A stretch of DNA of 64,000 nucleotides from Acinetobacter lactucae (GTDB lineage Bacteria; Pseudomonadota; Gammaproteobacteria; Pseudomonadales; Moraxellaceae). The notes below the pieces were generated by a model that worked only from the letters and a program-made list of their open reading frames with translations, was not told the DNA's origin and searched no databases. Shown here piece by piece: positions 30,455 to 40,400 of this stretch; position 1 is the stretch's first letter; each line of letters opens with the position of its first letter. Where the stretch lies: NCBI RefSeq assembly GCF_001605885.1, contig NZ_LRPE01000013.1, forward strand, positions 1 through 64,000. Reading direction: 5' to 3'. A program made the position numbers and the translations under genes.

Positions 30455-31455
30455 GATTAAAACCATTTTTAGTTATCACAATCGGCCTGTCTTTTATGAC
30501 AGGCTGTAGCCAATCTTCAAAAATTTCTGAGTCTACATCTTCGGCTCAAAAACCAACTTCTTTAGCTGACTTGGGTTCTATTGAAAAGTGTCAACACTAC
30601 ACAGGACTGCCTCAAGGGTGGCTCAAACTACCTACAGCTGGGATGGTTTTAATTGCCGATGGGCATTTTAATTTTGGTTCTGAGAAAGCCTATCCCGATG
30701 AACTTAATTTTGGAACAAAACAACGAGAAGTTAAAGGATTTTGGATTGATCAGACCGAAGTCACCGTAGCCCAATTTGCAAGCTTCGTAAAAGCAACAGG
30801 CTATATTACCGATGCCGAAAAACAAAAGCAGGCTGCTGTTTTTTCACCAGATTCTGATCATCCACAGCAATGGTGGCAATTAAAATCAGGATATACGTGG
30901 AAAACCCCAAATGGTGATAAAGGCGCTGTAGCAAATCCTAATGAGCCTGTGCGATATGTAAGTAAAAATGATGCTGAACATTATGCAGTCTGGCTAGGAC
31001 GTGATTTACCCACAGAACTAGAATGGGAATATGCAGCTAAAGCCAATTCAAAAACGGATACTCCTTTACATCAAGCTCCTACCAATGAACACCAACATCC
31101 ACAAGCAAATTATTGGCAAGGTGAATTCCCTTTTCAAAACCTAAATCAAGATCACTTTAAAGGTGTTGCACCCGTTGGATGTTTTGCATCAAACTATTTC
31201 AAACTATTTGATACGATTGGAAATGTATGGGAATGGACGTCCTCTCCATATCAAGGTGCTCATGACCAACATATGGGAAATTATTCTGATTTACGACAAC
31301 AACAAATCACTAGTACCCAATATGTAATTAAAGGCGGATCTTTTCTTTGTGCTCAAAATTATTGTTCCCGTTATCGTAGTAGTAGCCGTTATCCACAGGA
31401 TTTTGATTTAGCTGCGACACATGTTGGATTTCGAACAATTTTACGATCTCCTTAA
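30451..31455 (+). CDS. Formylglycine-generating enzyme, putative lipoprotein
   Basis: The SUMF1/FGE-fold enzyme that oxidises the sulfatase Cys to formylglycine, 334 residues. The C-terminal active-site region reads GGSFLCAQNYCSRYR, with Cys300 and Cys305 matching the active pair of true FGEs, and THVGFRTI closes the domain. The N-terminus has a hydrophobic signal with lipobox FMTGC (Cys19), so the enzyme appears to be exported, unlike the usual cytoplasmic bacterial FGEs. It overlaps the sulfatase gene by 4 bases. Trp258-Trp262 region NVWEW and RDLPTELEWEYAA are the usual FGE core motifs. Confidence 0.9.
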   Translation: MRLKPFLVITIGLSFMTGCSQSSKISESTSSAQKPTSLADLGSIEKCQHYTGLPQGWLKLPTAGMVLIADGHFNFGSEKAYPDELNFGTKQREVKGFWIDQTEVTVAQFASFVKATGYITDAEKQKQAAVFSPDSDHPQQWWQLKSGYTWKTPNGDKGAVANPNEPVRYVSKNDAEHYAVWLGRDLPTELEWEYAAKANSKTDTPLHQAPTNEHQHPQANYWQGEFPFQNLNQDHFKGVAPVGCFASNYFKLFDTIGNVWEWTSSPYQGAHDQHMGNYSDLRQQQITSTQYVIKGGSFLCAQNYCSRYRSSSRYPQDFDLAATHVGFRTILRSP

Positions 31456-31564
31456 TTTCTTCTTAATTAGGCTGTTTAAAGATATTTTTTAACCAAAATT
31501 AGATCGAAAAATAATCAAAATATTTTTATAGTACAAATGAGAATGATAAAAAAGTGAGAACAAC

Positions 31565-31729
31565 ATGAAAACTTTACTTCTTTGCGCCGCAGCAATTTTC
31601 ACGATGTCTCTATCGGCCTGTGCAGTCCATACTCCCGACGGTAGTATTGTGATTGACCCAGATTCACCACACTACGGACACCCTGGAGACTTTTGCCCAC
31701 CAGGACAAGCTAAAAAAGGTCGTTGTTAG
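31565..31729 (+). CDS. Small lipoprotein, 54 aa
   Basis: A short gene. The product has a classic signal and lipobox LSAC (Cys19), then a mature part of about 35 residues that ends in CPPGQAKKGRC. The CPPGxAKKG ending recurs in small lipoproteins of gammaproteobacteria. The function is unknown. The ribosome binding site is weak (GTGAGAA). Just upstream (31538-31552) TGAGAATGATAAAAA has partial likeness to a Fur site. It lies 109 bases after the FGE gene and could be read with it or alone. Confidence 0.75.
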   Translation: MKTLLLCAAAIFTMSLSACAVHTPDGSIVIDPDSPHYGHPGDFCPPGQAKKGRC

Positions 31730-32273
31730 AAATACCCTCTTTTAAAGTAGTTTTGAAGTTACTCTAAAGAAACAGGCTTCAATCAATTGATAAATTGAAT
31801 ACTAAATGGAGGGTTCCAGCCCAAAAATAGATGGGATGAAACTAGAAAATTATGGTGTAAAAAAAATCACCATATCCCCAAGATTTTTAAAAGACAATCT
31901 TACGTTGTCTTCTATCTAGTTTCACCCCAATTCTTTCTTATTTCGTTTGACTTGTCTTATCACTTAAGAAAAAAGTCTAGTTTTTAATCATTTCTGTATC
32001 TCTATTATTGATACATTTTGAACATTTTACCTTCAGGTTAAAGCTGATGTATTTGCTTAATACAAAATAATCATTTATGTAACGTAAGTCTATAAAAATG
32101 TGAAAAAAATTCAGACAAAAATGAGATGAATTTATCATAATAACTTTCTCTTTCAAGTTTCATCACACAAATAATCAATATTATTTTGTCAGTTATTGCC
32201 ACTCGTTTCCTTTCATTGGCATAGATAATGTATACATCTGTATATTAACCCAGTCGTATAAACGAGATATTTT
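31730..32273. other. Gene-free region, 544 bp
   Basis: There is no ORF with a plausible start. The left half contains a set of nested inverted repeats (31832-31929, listed separately). The right half is AT-rich and should hold the promoter of the 515-residue gene. I see no repeat shared with the rest of the window. Confidence 0.55.
31832..31929. ncRNA. Candidate structured RNA, three nested/adjacent stems
   Basis: Three helices fit together in 98 bases. P1 closes the structure: TGGGATGAAACTAG (31832-31845) pairs with CTAGTTTCACCCCA (31916-31929) with one G-U or mismatch position in 14. Inside it are P2, TATGGTG (31851-31857) / CACCATA (31868-31874), and P3, AAGACAA (31891-31897) / TTGTCTT (31905-31911), both perfect 7-bp stems. 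A three-way-junction fold of this kind is unlikely by chance in AT-rich DNA. It could be a small RNA, a 5' UTR element of the 515-residue gene, or a decayed mobile element. The strand is not determined. Confidence 0.4.
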
Positions 32274-33821
32274 ATGTCCAGCACAAGTCAAGTCGAAGGT
32301 CTACAATTTCCGGTACACGCCTCAACAAAAAAGCAAAGCACATCTCTTACAGGCCAAGAGATCTTGTCAGAGGCTTTATCTATTGTAGATAATAAAACCG
32401 CACAACAAGTGTTGAATGAAAAAAACTGGCGAAAAAACTATCCTGAATATTTTAAAGCACTTGTTAAACAAGGAATTTCTAACAGTAACAACCCAATTAC
32501 TATTGCGAAGCAAGGTTTGCATAAAGCTCACCATATTTTTGATTATTATCGTGATAATAAACACTACCTTTTAAAAGATGCCGTTCATATTGCTTCATCT
32601 AAACCACTTTATACAGTAAAACTTAAAGGTGAAAGTGACGTAGCACCTGAATGGTATGTTCCTTATAAAGGACAAAAATTAAGTGGACAAAGCTTATTAA
32701 ACCAAATTCAACGCTGGGAAGTGGCTGGTATTATTGAACCAAGCCATGCAAAGGCTTTGCGTGAAGCTATTGCTCACCCAGAATGGTTCGATTTATCTGA
32801 CCGTACCATGGTGCTGTTTGGAGCTGCGTCAGAAGCAGGTCCTCTCCCTTGGTTAGCTAAATGGAAAGCGAATATTGTTGCGGTAGATTTACCAAACTCA
32901 CGAGTCTGGGGCAAAATCTTAAATACGATTCAACAAGGGAATGCCACACTCATTGCACCATGTTTTGAATCAATTGATTCTTCAGCAAAAGCTTCTGAGT
33001 TAAAAGATAAGCTAGGTGCAAATTTACTGACTCAATTACCAGAAATTGCGCAGTGGTTGGTTCAGTTTCCACAAAAGTTAGATTTGGCAGCAATCGCCTA
33101 TTTAGATGGTGAAAAGCATGTCCGTGTTTCCATGGCCATGGACAGTATCATGCAATATGTAAGCGAGCATAAGCCTGATACGAGCCTTATGTTTATGTGT
33201 ACACCAACCGATGTTTATGCAGTACCAAAGGAAGTTGCAGAGGCTGCTCAAGAGAAATTTAAAGCACGCAAAAAAATACAAAAATTAGCTGTGAAAGGTG
33301 TTTCCACACTTTCTCTCAATCGTTTTTTTCAAGCGCCATATCAAGACTTGGTTACATGTGAAAATGGAAAAACTTATGGTATTGCTGACTGTTTAGTGGT
33401 TGAACAAGGACCAAACTATGCTTTGGCAAAACGTATTCAACAATGGCGTGCAATTTTGGCTCGCCATCAAGGGCAACGTGTCAGCATTAATATTGCACCA
33501 TCGACAACAACTCACTCAGTGACTAAAAATCCATTGCTGAAAGCAGCTTTTAATGGCGCAGAGCTTTTCGATGTAGAAGCATTTAGCCCTGAAACCACCA
33601 ATGCCATTATGGCAGCGCTCTGGATTCATGATTTAAGAAATGAGTCTTCTGTGGCAAATCCTGAAACTGTATTGGATCATCCACTTGAGCTGATGATGGA
33701 AGGTGCTAACCATGGTGGATTATGGCGTGTGGCTTATTTAGCAAGAACTGCCCTGCCTTTCGCTGCAATTTATGGCTTTGCTACCGAAAAGCTACCTTTT
33801 AGAAAGTCATCTAAAAAATAA
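32274..33821 (+). CDS. Protein of unknown function, 515 aa
   Basis: I do not recognise the family. The protein is soluble, without signal or membrane segments. Residues 178-212 look like the first beta-alpha-beta unit of a nucleotide-binding fold: a hydrophobic strand, a glycine-bearing turn GAASEAG (183-189), a helix, and a second strand ending in Asp205 (VAVDLPNSR). A Gly-Ala-Asn-His-Gly-Gly stretch lies near residue 480. Polar, Lys-rich regions fill the N-terminal 100 residues. The gene is single, with a 544-bp upstream region and a good terminator. An NAD(P)- or SAM-dependent enzyme is possible but is only an inference from the turn. Confidence 0.75.
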   Translation: MSSTSQVEGLQFPVHASTKKQSTSLTGQEILSEALSIVDNKTAQQVLNEKNWRKNYPEYFKALVKQGISNSNNPITIAKQGLHKAHHIFDYYRDNKHYLLKDAVHIASSKPLYTVKLKGESDVAPEWYVPYKGQKLSGQSLLNQIQRWEVAGIIEPSHAKALREAIAHPEWFDLSDRTMVLFGAASEAGPLPWLAKWKANIVAVDLPNSRVWGKILNTIQQGNATLIAPCFESIDSSAKASELKDKLGANLLTQLPEIAQWLVQFPQKLDLAAIAYLDGEKHVRVSMAMDSIMQYVSEHKPDTSLMFMCTPTDVYAVPKEVAEAAQEKFKARKKIQKLAVKGVSTLSLNRFFQAPYQDLVTCENGKTYGIADCLVVEQGPNYALAKRIQQWRAILARHQGQRVSINIAPSTTTHSVTKNPLLKAAFNGAELFDVEAFSPETTNAIMAALWIHDLRNESSVANPETVLDHPLELMMEGANHGGLWRVAYLARTALPFAAIYGFATEKLPFRKSSKK

Positions 33822-33827
33822 TTTGAT

Positions 33828-33860
33828 TAAAGCCCAATCCTAGAATTGGGCTTTTTTCTA
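33828..33860 (+). terminator. Intrinsic terminator
   Basis: AGCCCAAT (33831-33838) / ATTGGGCT (33845-33852) stem, 6-base loop, then T6, just past the 515-residue gene. It may also serve dsdA from the other side. Confidence 0.85.
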
Positions 33861-33868
33861 AAGTGTCT

Positions 33869-35203
33869 TTATTTACCTTGAAAGTGCGATAGATATTTTT
33901 GCATTTCATCAGGTGGCACCATACCGCCTCCAGTCGCCCATATCACATGATTTGCCTGCTGCAACTGCTCAGCTGTTAACTGATGTAAAGCCAAATAATC
34001 AGAGTTAGTCTGAACATAATACGGTCCCATCATGCCTGCTACCGCAGAAGGCTCCAGCTGAATATTCTCAGTTTGATTTAAAAGCGCAATGAGCTCATAT
34101 AAACGTTCATCATGAATGGTGTAGTAACCGTCGATTAACTGTTGCATCGCACGACCGACAAAACCTGAAGCACGCCCTACCGCAAGACCGTCTGCTGCAG
34201 TAACGTTATCAATACCAATATCATTTACTGAAATCTGATCATGCAAACCTGTGTGGACACCAAGTAACATACACGGCGAATGGGTTGGTTCTGCAAAAAT
34301 ACAATGTACATGCTCACCAAAAGCAAGTTTTAGTCCAAAACTCACCCCACCAGGACCACCACCGACGCCACACGGCAAATAAACAAATAATGGGTGTTCA
34401 GCATCGACTTTAATTTGGTTTTGCTCAAATTGCTGTTTTAAACGTATTCCTGCAACGGCATAGCCTAAAAACAATGTTGTTGAGTTTTCATCATCAATAA
34501 AAAAGCAGTGAGGATCTTGCTCTGCGGCTTTACGCCCCTCTTCAACAGCTACGCCGTAATCACTCGCATATTCCACAACATTAACGCCCAGGGAACGTAG
34601 TTTGTCTTTTTTCCACTGTCTCGCATCAGCCGACATATGAACAGTGACTCTAAAGCCGAGTTTGGCACTCATAATGCCTATAGAAAGTCCAAGATTGCCT
34701 GTAGAACCCACTGCAATTTGATACTTAGAAAAGAAAGCCCGAAATGAATCTTGATCTAATTTACTATAATCATCTTCTGATTTGAGTGATCCTGCCTGCA
34801 TGGCAAGTTTTTCAGCATGAGTAAGAACTTCATAAATACCACCACGTGCTTTAATAGAACCTGAAATAGGTAAATGACTATCCTTTTTCAGCCAGAATTT
34901 TCCATTAAGTTGTACTTGTTTCGCTGAAGAAAGCGCTTGTTGCATATGAGCAATTTCAACAATATCTGATTCAATTTTTCCGTGTTGTGCTTGAGTTCCG
35001 GGAAATACCTTTGCCAAATAAGGTGCGAAACGCGCTAGTCTTGCTTCTGCTTCACTTACATCCTTAGCGGTTAGTCCAACTTTTTCTAAAGCTTCTTTTA
35101 AAGGATAACGATGAGGTGTAAACCAAAATGTTTCTTGATAGGCTTGAAGTGTTTCAATAAGTGGAAATTGTTGTTTTAACTGATCTATTTGAACCGCATT
35201 CAT
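33869..35203 (-). CDS. dsdA: D-serine ammonia-lyase (PLP)
   Basis: Deaminates D-serine to pyruvate and ammonia in the cytoplasm. It is a 444-residue fold-type II PLP enzyme; E. coli DsdA has 442. Lys118 in SGSIKARGG forms the Schiff base, and [11 protein letters not shown] binds the PLP phosphate. It probably detoxifies or uses D-serine. No dsdX transporter or dsdC regulator is adjacent, unlike in E. coli. Confidence 0.94.
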   Translation of the reverse strand: MNAVQIDQLKQQFPLIETLQAYQETFWFTPHRYPLKEALEKVGLTAKDVSEAEARLARFAPYLAKVFPGTQAQHGKIESDIVEIAHMQQALSSAKQVQLNGKFWLKKDSHLPISGSIKARGGIYEVLTHAEKLAMQAGSLKSEDDYSKLDQDSFRAFFSKYQIAVGSTGNLGLSIGIMSAKLGFRVTVHMSADARQWKKDKLRSLGVNVVEYASDYGVAVEEGRKAAEQDPHCFFIDDENSTTLFLGYAVAGIRLKQQFEQNQIKVDAEHPLFVYLPCGVGGGPGGVSFGLKLAFGEHVHCIFAEPTHSPCMLLGVHTGLHDQISVNDIGIDNVTAADGLAVGRASGFVGRAMQQLIDGYYTIHDERLYELIALLNQTENIQLEPSAVAGMMGPYYVQTNSDYLALHQLTAEQLQQANHVIWATGGGMVPPDEMQKYLSHFQGK

Positions 35204-35323
35204 AATATATCCTGATATAAAAGTTTAAGCCCAGCCTATAAAGCTGTTTGATAACCTATAACAACTTATTAATTTATAGATGAATGTATATGAAAAATAG
35301 TCCTAATTTTAAAAACTAAACAA

Positions 35324-35354
35324 ATAAAAAAGCCACTGTGAACAGTGGCTTTAA
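35324..35354 (-). terminator. Intrinsic terminator of the pit gene
   Basis: AGCCACTGT (35331-35339) / ACAGTGGCT (35342-35350) stem with a two-base gap and A/T runs on both sides, past the phosphate transporter stop. Confidence 0.8.
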
Positions 35355-35368
35355 TTTTTTAAATGCTT

Positions 35369-37000
35369 TTATACAAACTGTAAGAATAACCAGTACAAAC
35401 CACCTGACAAGCAGATTGTTGCAGGAAGAGTAAATACCCATGCAGATAAAATTGTCTTCACGGTATTAAAGTTTAAACCTGATTTATTCGCGACCATCGT
35501 ACCCGCAACAGCACTGTTTAAAACGTGTGTTGTTGAAACCGGCATACCTAAACCATCGGCAGCTGCAATTGTACTCATTGCGACAAGCTCAGCAGACATC
35601 CCTTGACCATAAGTCATGTGATGCTTACCAATACGCTCACCTACAGTCACAACAATACGTTTCCAACCCACCATTGTGCCTAGGCCAAGTGCTAAAGCAA
35701 CCGCGACTTTTACCCAAGTTGGAATGTATTGTAAGAATGAATCTAAGCTACTACGGTATTCTTTCACAAGTTTCTTTTGTGATTGATCCATTTTTGGTAA
35801 AGCATCCGCTTTATCCAAACGTTTAAATGTAGTGGTGCTTAAATACATGTCATTACGAATTTCGCTAATTGCAGCTTCAGGAATATCTTTTAAGTTGCTA
35901 TAGCTAGAAACGCGCTCACCCAAATGATCAGTCATACTTGCCAATGCAGGCATAACTTCCGGAGTTTGCTGTTTAGTTTGAATATAGGTAGTCAGAATAA
36001 CACGTGCTTTTTCATCGGTTAATTCTGGCTGATTTTGATTCAAAAATACGGCAGTTTGAGAAGAAAGCTGATGGAATGATTGAATTTGTTGTGTATCAAG
36101 GTTTTTATTTAATGAATAAGCCAACGGCACTAGACCAACCAAAATCAGCATGATGAGTCCCATACCCTTTTGGCCGTCATTAGAACCATGTGCAAAACTT
36201 ACACCTGTACAGGTAAAAATTAAAATTGCACGAATGATTGCTGGTGGTGGTTTATTACCTTCAGGCGGCTGGAATAATTCTAACTGGCGCTTAAAAATAG
36301 TTTTAACCAACAAGAATACAATCGCTGCAAAAGCAAAACCAATTAAAGGTGAAAATAATAATGCCTTACCGACTTTAATCACCTGATCCATGTCTACACC
36401 ACTGGTTGTTACGCCAGTCGATGCACTCAATAGATGGTTCATAATACCCACACCCAAGATTGAACCAATCAAGGTATGAGAGCTTGAAGCAGGAATACCT
36501 AAGAACCATGTACCTAAGTTCCATAGAATCGCAGCAATAAGCAATGCAAAAACCATTGCGAAACCTGCACCACTGCCCATATTCATAATCAGTTCAACAG
36601 GCAACAATGCAATAATGCCGTAAGCGACTGCGCCGCTTGCAACCATTACCCCAAGGAAATTACAAAAACCAGCCCACATGACTGCAACCGGTGCTGGTAA
36701 AGCATTGGTGTAAATCACTGTTGCTACTGCATTTGCAGTATCGTGGAAGCCATTTACAAACTCAAAGCCTAAAGCAATCAAGAGTGCAGTTGATAAAAGA
36801 ATAACTGAATAAAGACTCAAAGGTGGTACATGTGCTAAATCAGCACTCACCTGAAATCCAATATAAATAAGTGTTGCAACAATAATCGTCAGAAACACCG
36901 GCATAAAAAATTTAGGTGTCGGGACATGTACATTCGTCGATTTGACTTGCAGGTTTGCCGCAAGTTTTGAATCCGAAACAGGGGGTAGATTAGAATTCAT
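35369..37000 (-). CDS. pit: Low-affinity inorganic phosphate transporter (Pit family)
   Basis: An inner-membrane metal-phosphate:proton symporter, 543 residues, with the PiT signature repeats GFEVNGFHDTANAVATV near residue 80 and SAELVAMSTIAAADGLGMPVSTTH near 470, and a cytoplasmic insert of about 120 residues in the middle. About ten membrane segments are visible. It ends in a terminator. A PHO box lies 47 bases before its start, so PhoB probably controls it, which differs from simple constitutive Pit genes. Confidence 0.92.
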   Translation of the reverse strand: MNSNLPPVSDSKLAANLQVKSTNVHVPTPKFFMPVFLTIIVATLIYIGFQVSADLAHVPPLSLYSVILLSTALLIALGFEFVNGFHDTANAVATVIYTNALPAPVAVMWAGFCNFLGVMVASGAVAYGIIALLPVELIMNMGSGAGFAMVFALLIAAILWNLGTWFLGIPASSSHTLIGSILGVGIMNHLLSASTGVTTSGVDMDQVIKVGKALLFSPLIGFAFAAIVFLLVKTIFKRQLELFQPPEGNKPPPAIIRAILIFTCTGVSFAHGSNDGQKGMGLIMLILVGLVPLAYSLNKNLDTQQIQSFHQLSSQTAVFLNQNQPELTDEKARVILTTYIQTKQQTPEVMPALASMTDHLGERVSSYSNLKDIPEAAISEIRNDMYLSTTTFKRLDKADALPKMDQSQKKLVKEYRSSLDSFLQYIPTWVKVAVALALGLGTMVGWKRIVVTVGERIGKHHMTYGQGMSAELVAMSTIAAADGLGMPVSTTHVLNSAVAGTMVANKSGLNFNTVKTILSAWVFTLPATICLSGGLYWLFLQFV

Positions 37001-37462
37001 GCAGACGGTAAGAGGATAAAAAAATCCTCTGTATTCTTAAATTAAATTATGACAATTATATGACAAAGCAGCGCCCGATGAAGTCAATTTTTCATATTTT
37101 GACCTCATTTGATGCACCTTTCCTCTACGATTTTTATTTTTTTATAAAAATACAATAACTTACATAAGTCCCCACCCATCTAATTTATGACTATTTTTGA
37201 AGCAAAAAGATCTAAAAAATTACCTAAACGGCTATTTTTTAAACACCACAATTGTCATAAAACCGAATATTGGAGATGAAATATTTCAATATCATGATCA
37301 TTTGATGAATATTTGATGAAAAATCACTCGCCACTTTGTCATAAAGTACTTGTTTAGGGGATGATTTACAGTGAATGATGGGTCGTTATAGGTCATCTAT
37401 TGCGCAACTATTCTGTTACAATAGCGCCGCATTTTTAAATTCGTACAATATCGGGGTTTTAT
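37001..37462. other. Divergent region between pit and metH, 462 bp
   Basis: No ORF is supported. It contains the PHO box of pit (37047-37066), an 11-bp imperfect tandem repeat ATTTGATGAAT / ATTTGATGAAA (37300-37321), a palindrome GAAATATTTC (37278-37287), and two more TTGTCATAAA-like half sites near 37253 and 37337. I do not see a cobalamin riboswitch for metH or a TGAA-N5-TTCA MetR site. Confidence 0.5.
37047..37066 (-). promoter_or_regulatory. Probable PHO box
   Basis: On the minus strand the site reads TTGTCAT-ATAA-TTGTCAT-AA. It is the direct-repeat pattern of the PhoB box (CTGTCAT, 4-base spacer, CTGTCAT), with a single C-to-T change in each repeat. It sits 47 bases upstream of the phosphate transporter gene. 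Confidence 0.65.
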
Positions 37463-40400
37463 ATGTCCACGCTTGCCACCCTAAAAGCGCTTCTTGCCAA
37501 ACGTATTCTGATTATTGATGGTGCAATGGGTACCATGATTCAGCGCCATAAATTGGAAGAAGCAGACTACCGTGGTGAGCGTTTTGCCGATTGGGCACAT
37601 GACTTAAAAGGTAACAATGATCTTTTAGTTCTGACACAGCCTCAAATCATTCAAGGTATTCATGAAGCTTATCTTGATGCTGGTGCAGACATTATTGAAA
37701 CCAACAGCTTTAACGGCACGCGTGTCTCAATGTCTGATTACCACATGGAAGATCTTGTTCCAGAGATTAACCGCGAAGCAGCACGTTTAGCTAAAGCGGC
37801 TTGTGAAAAGTATTCGACTCCAGATAAACCGCGCTTTGTAGCAGGTGTGCTTGGGCCAACATCACGTACTTGTTCAATTTCACCTAATGTAAATGACCCT
37901 GCCTTTCGTAATATCACCTTTGATGAGCTAAAAGAAAACTATATTGAAGCGACTCATGCGCTGATTGAAGGCGGTGCAGACATTATTCTAATTGAAACCG
38001 TTTTCGATACCTTAAACTGTAAAGCAGCAATTTTTGCAGTTAAAGAAGTCTTTAAACAAATTGGTCACGAATTACCAATTATGATTTCAGGGACTATTAC
38101 CGATGCATCAGGTCGTACCTTAACAGGTCAAACTGCTGAAGCTTTCTGGAACTCTGTACGTCATGGCGACTTGTTATCGATTGGCTTTAACTGTGCACTT
38201 GGTGCAGATGCAATGCGCCCTCACGTTAAAACGATTTCTGATGTCGCAGATACGTTTGTTTCAGCACATCCAAATGCTGGCTTACCAAACGCTTTTGGTG
38301 AATATGATGAAACACCAGAGCAAACTGCGGCATTCTTAAAAGAATTTGCAGAAAGTGGCTTAATTAATATTACCGGTGGTTGCTGTGGTACAACGCCTGA
38401 CCACATCCGTGCAATTGCCAATGCGGTAAAAGATATTTCACCTCGTCAAGTTCCTGAAACTGTACCGGCTTGTCGTTTAAGTGGTTTAGAACCATTTAAT
38501 ATTTATGATGACTCACTTTTCGTAAACGTGGGTGAACGTACCAACGTTACAGGTTCAAAAAAATTCTTACGCTTAATTCGTGAAGAAAACTTTGCCGAAG
38601 CTTTAGAAGTGGCACAGCAGCAAGTTGAAGCTGGCGCACAGATTATCGACATTAATATGGATGAAGGGATGCTCGATTCGCAAAACGCGATGGTGCATTT
38701 CTTAAACCTTGTAGCTTCCGAGCCAGATATTTCACGTGTGCCAATCATGATTGACTCATCAAAATGGGAAATCATTGAAGCTGGCTTAAAATGCGTACAA
38801 GGTAAACCCGTTGTTAACTCGATTTCATTAAAAGAAGGTTATGACGAGTTTGTCGAAAAAGCTCGCCTGTGCCGTCAATATGGTGCTGCGATTATTGTCA
38901 TGGCATTTGACGAAAAAGGTCAGGCCGACACTGCTGAGCGCAAACGCGAAATCTGTAAACGTTCTTATGATGTATTGGTTAACGATGTAGGCTTCCCTGC
39001 TGAAGATATTATTTTTGACCCGAACGTGTTTGCAGTAGCAACAGGTATTGAAGAACACAATAACTATGGCGTCGACTTTATTGAGGCCACAGGTTGGATT
39101 AAACAAAACTTACCTCACGCCATGATTTCTGGTGGTGTATCGAACGTTTCGTTCTCATTCCGCGGTAATGAACCTGTTCGTGAAGCGATTCACTCTGTGT
39201 TCTTGTACCATGCCATCAAGCAAGGAATGACCATGGGTATTGTAAATGCTGGCCAAATGGCAATTTATGATGATATTCCAGCCGAGCTAAAAGAAGCAGT
39301 TGAAGATGTCATCTTAAATCAAAACCAAGGTGAGTCTGGTCAGGCGGCGACTGAAAAATTGCTTGAAGTGGCTGAAAAATACCGTGGACAAGGCGGTGCT
39401 GCAAAAGAAGCTGAAAACCTTGAATGGCGTAATGAATCTGTAGAAAAGCGTCTTGAATATGCATTAGTTAAAGGTATCACGACTTATATTGATGAAGATA
39501 CCGAAGAAGCTCGCCTCAAAGCTAAACGTCCTTTAGATGTAATTGAAGGCGCTTTGATGGATGGTATGAACGTGGTTGGTGACTTGTTTGGTTCAGGCAA
39601 AATGTTCTTACCACAGGTTGTGAAATCTGCACGTGTCATGAAACAGGCTGTGGCTTGGCTCAACCCGTACATTGAAGCTGAAAAAACAGGTAGCCAATCT
39701 AAAGGTAAAGTCCTCATGGCAACTGTTAAAGGTGACGTACACGATATTGGTAAAAATATCGTAGGCGTAGTACTCGGCTGTAATGGTTATGACATTGTTG
39801 ATCTTGGTGTAATGGTACCTTGCGAGAAAATCTTGCAAACTGCTATTGATGAGAAATGTGACATCATTGGTTTATCTGGCCTGATTACCCCATCTTTAGA
39901 TGAGATGGTGTTTGTTGCGAAAGAAATGCAGCGCAAAGGGTTTAACATTCCTTTATTGATTGGTGGTGCGACTACTTCTAAAGCACATACAGCCGTAAAA
40001 ATTGATCCTCAGTATCAAAACGATGCGGTGATTTATGTGGCTGATGCTTCACGTGCTGTAGGTGTTGCAACAACCTTACTTTCGAAAGAAATGCGTGGAA
40101 ACTTTATTGCAGAGCACCGTGCGGAATATGCCAAGATTCGCGAGCGTTTAGCCAACAAACAGCCAAAAGCTGCAAAATTGACTTATGCAGAGTCAGTTGA
40201 AAACGGTTTTAAAATTGACGAAAGCTATGTACCACCAAAACCAAATCTTTTGGGAACACAAGTTCTCACTAACTACCCTCTTGCAACCCTTGTAGAGTAT
40301 TTTGACTGGACACCATTCTTCATTTCTTGGAGCTTGGCAGGTAAATTCCCGAAAATTTTAGAAGATGAAGTGGTTGGTGAAGCTGCAGCAGATTTGTACA

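Noticed and set aside
37001..37462. Cobalamin riboswitch or MetR site for metH
   Set aside because: I looked for the B12-box-like conserved core and for TGAA-N5-TTCA and found neither. The closest match has an 8-base gap.
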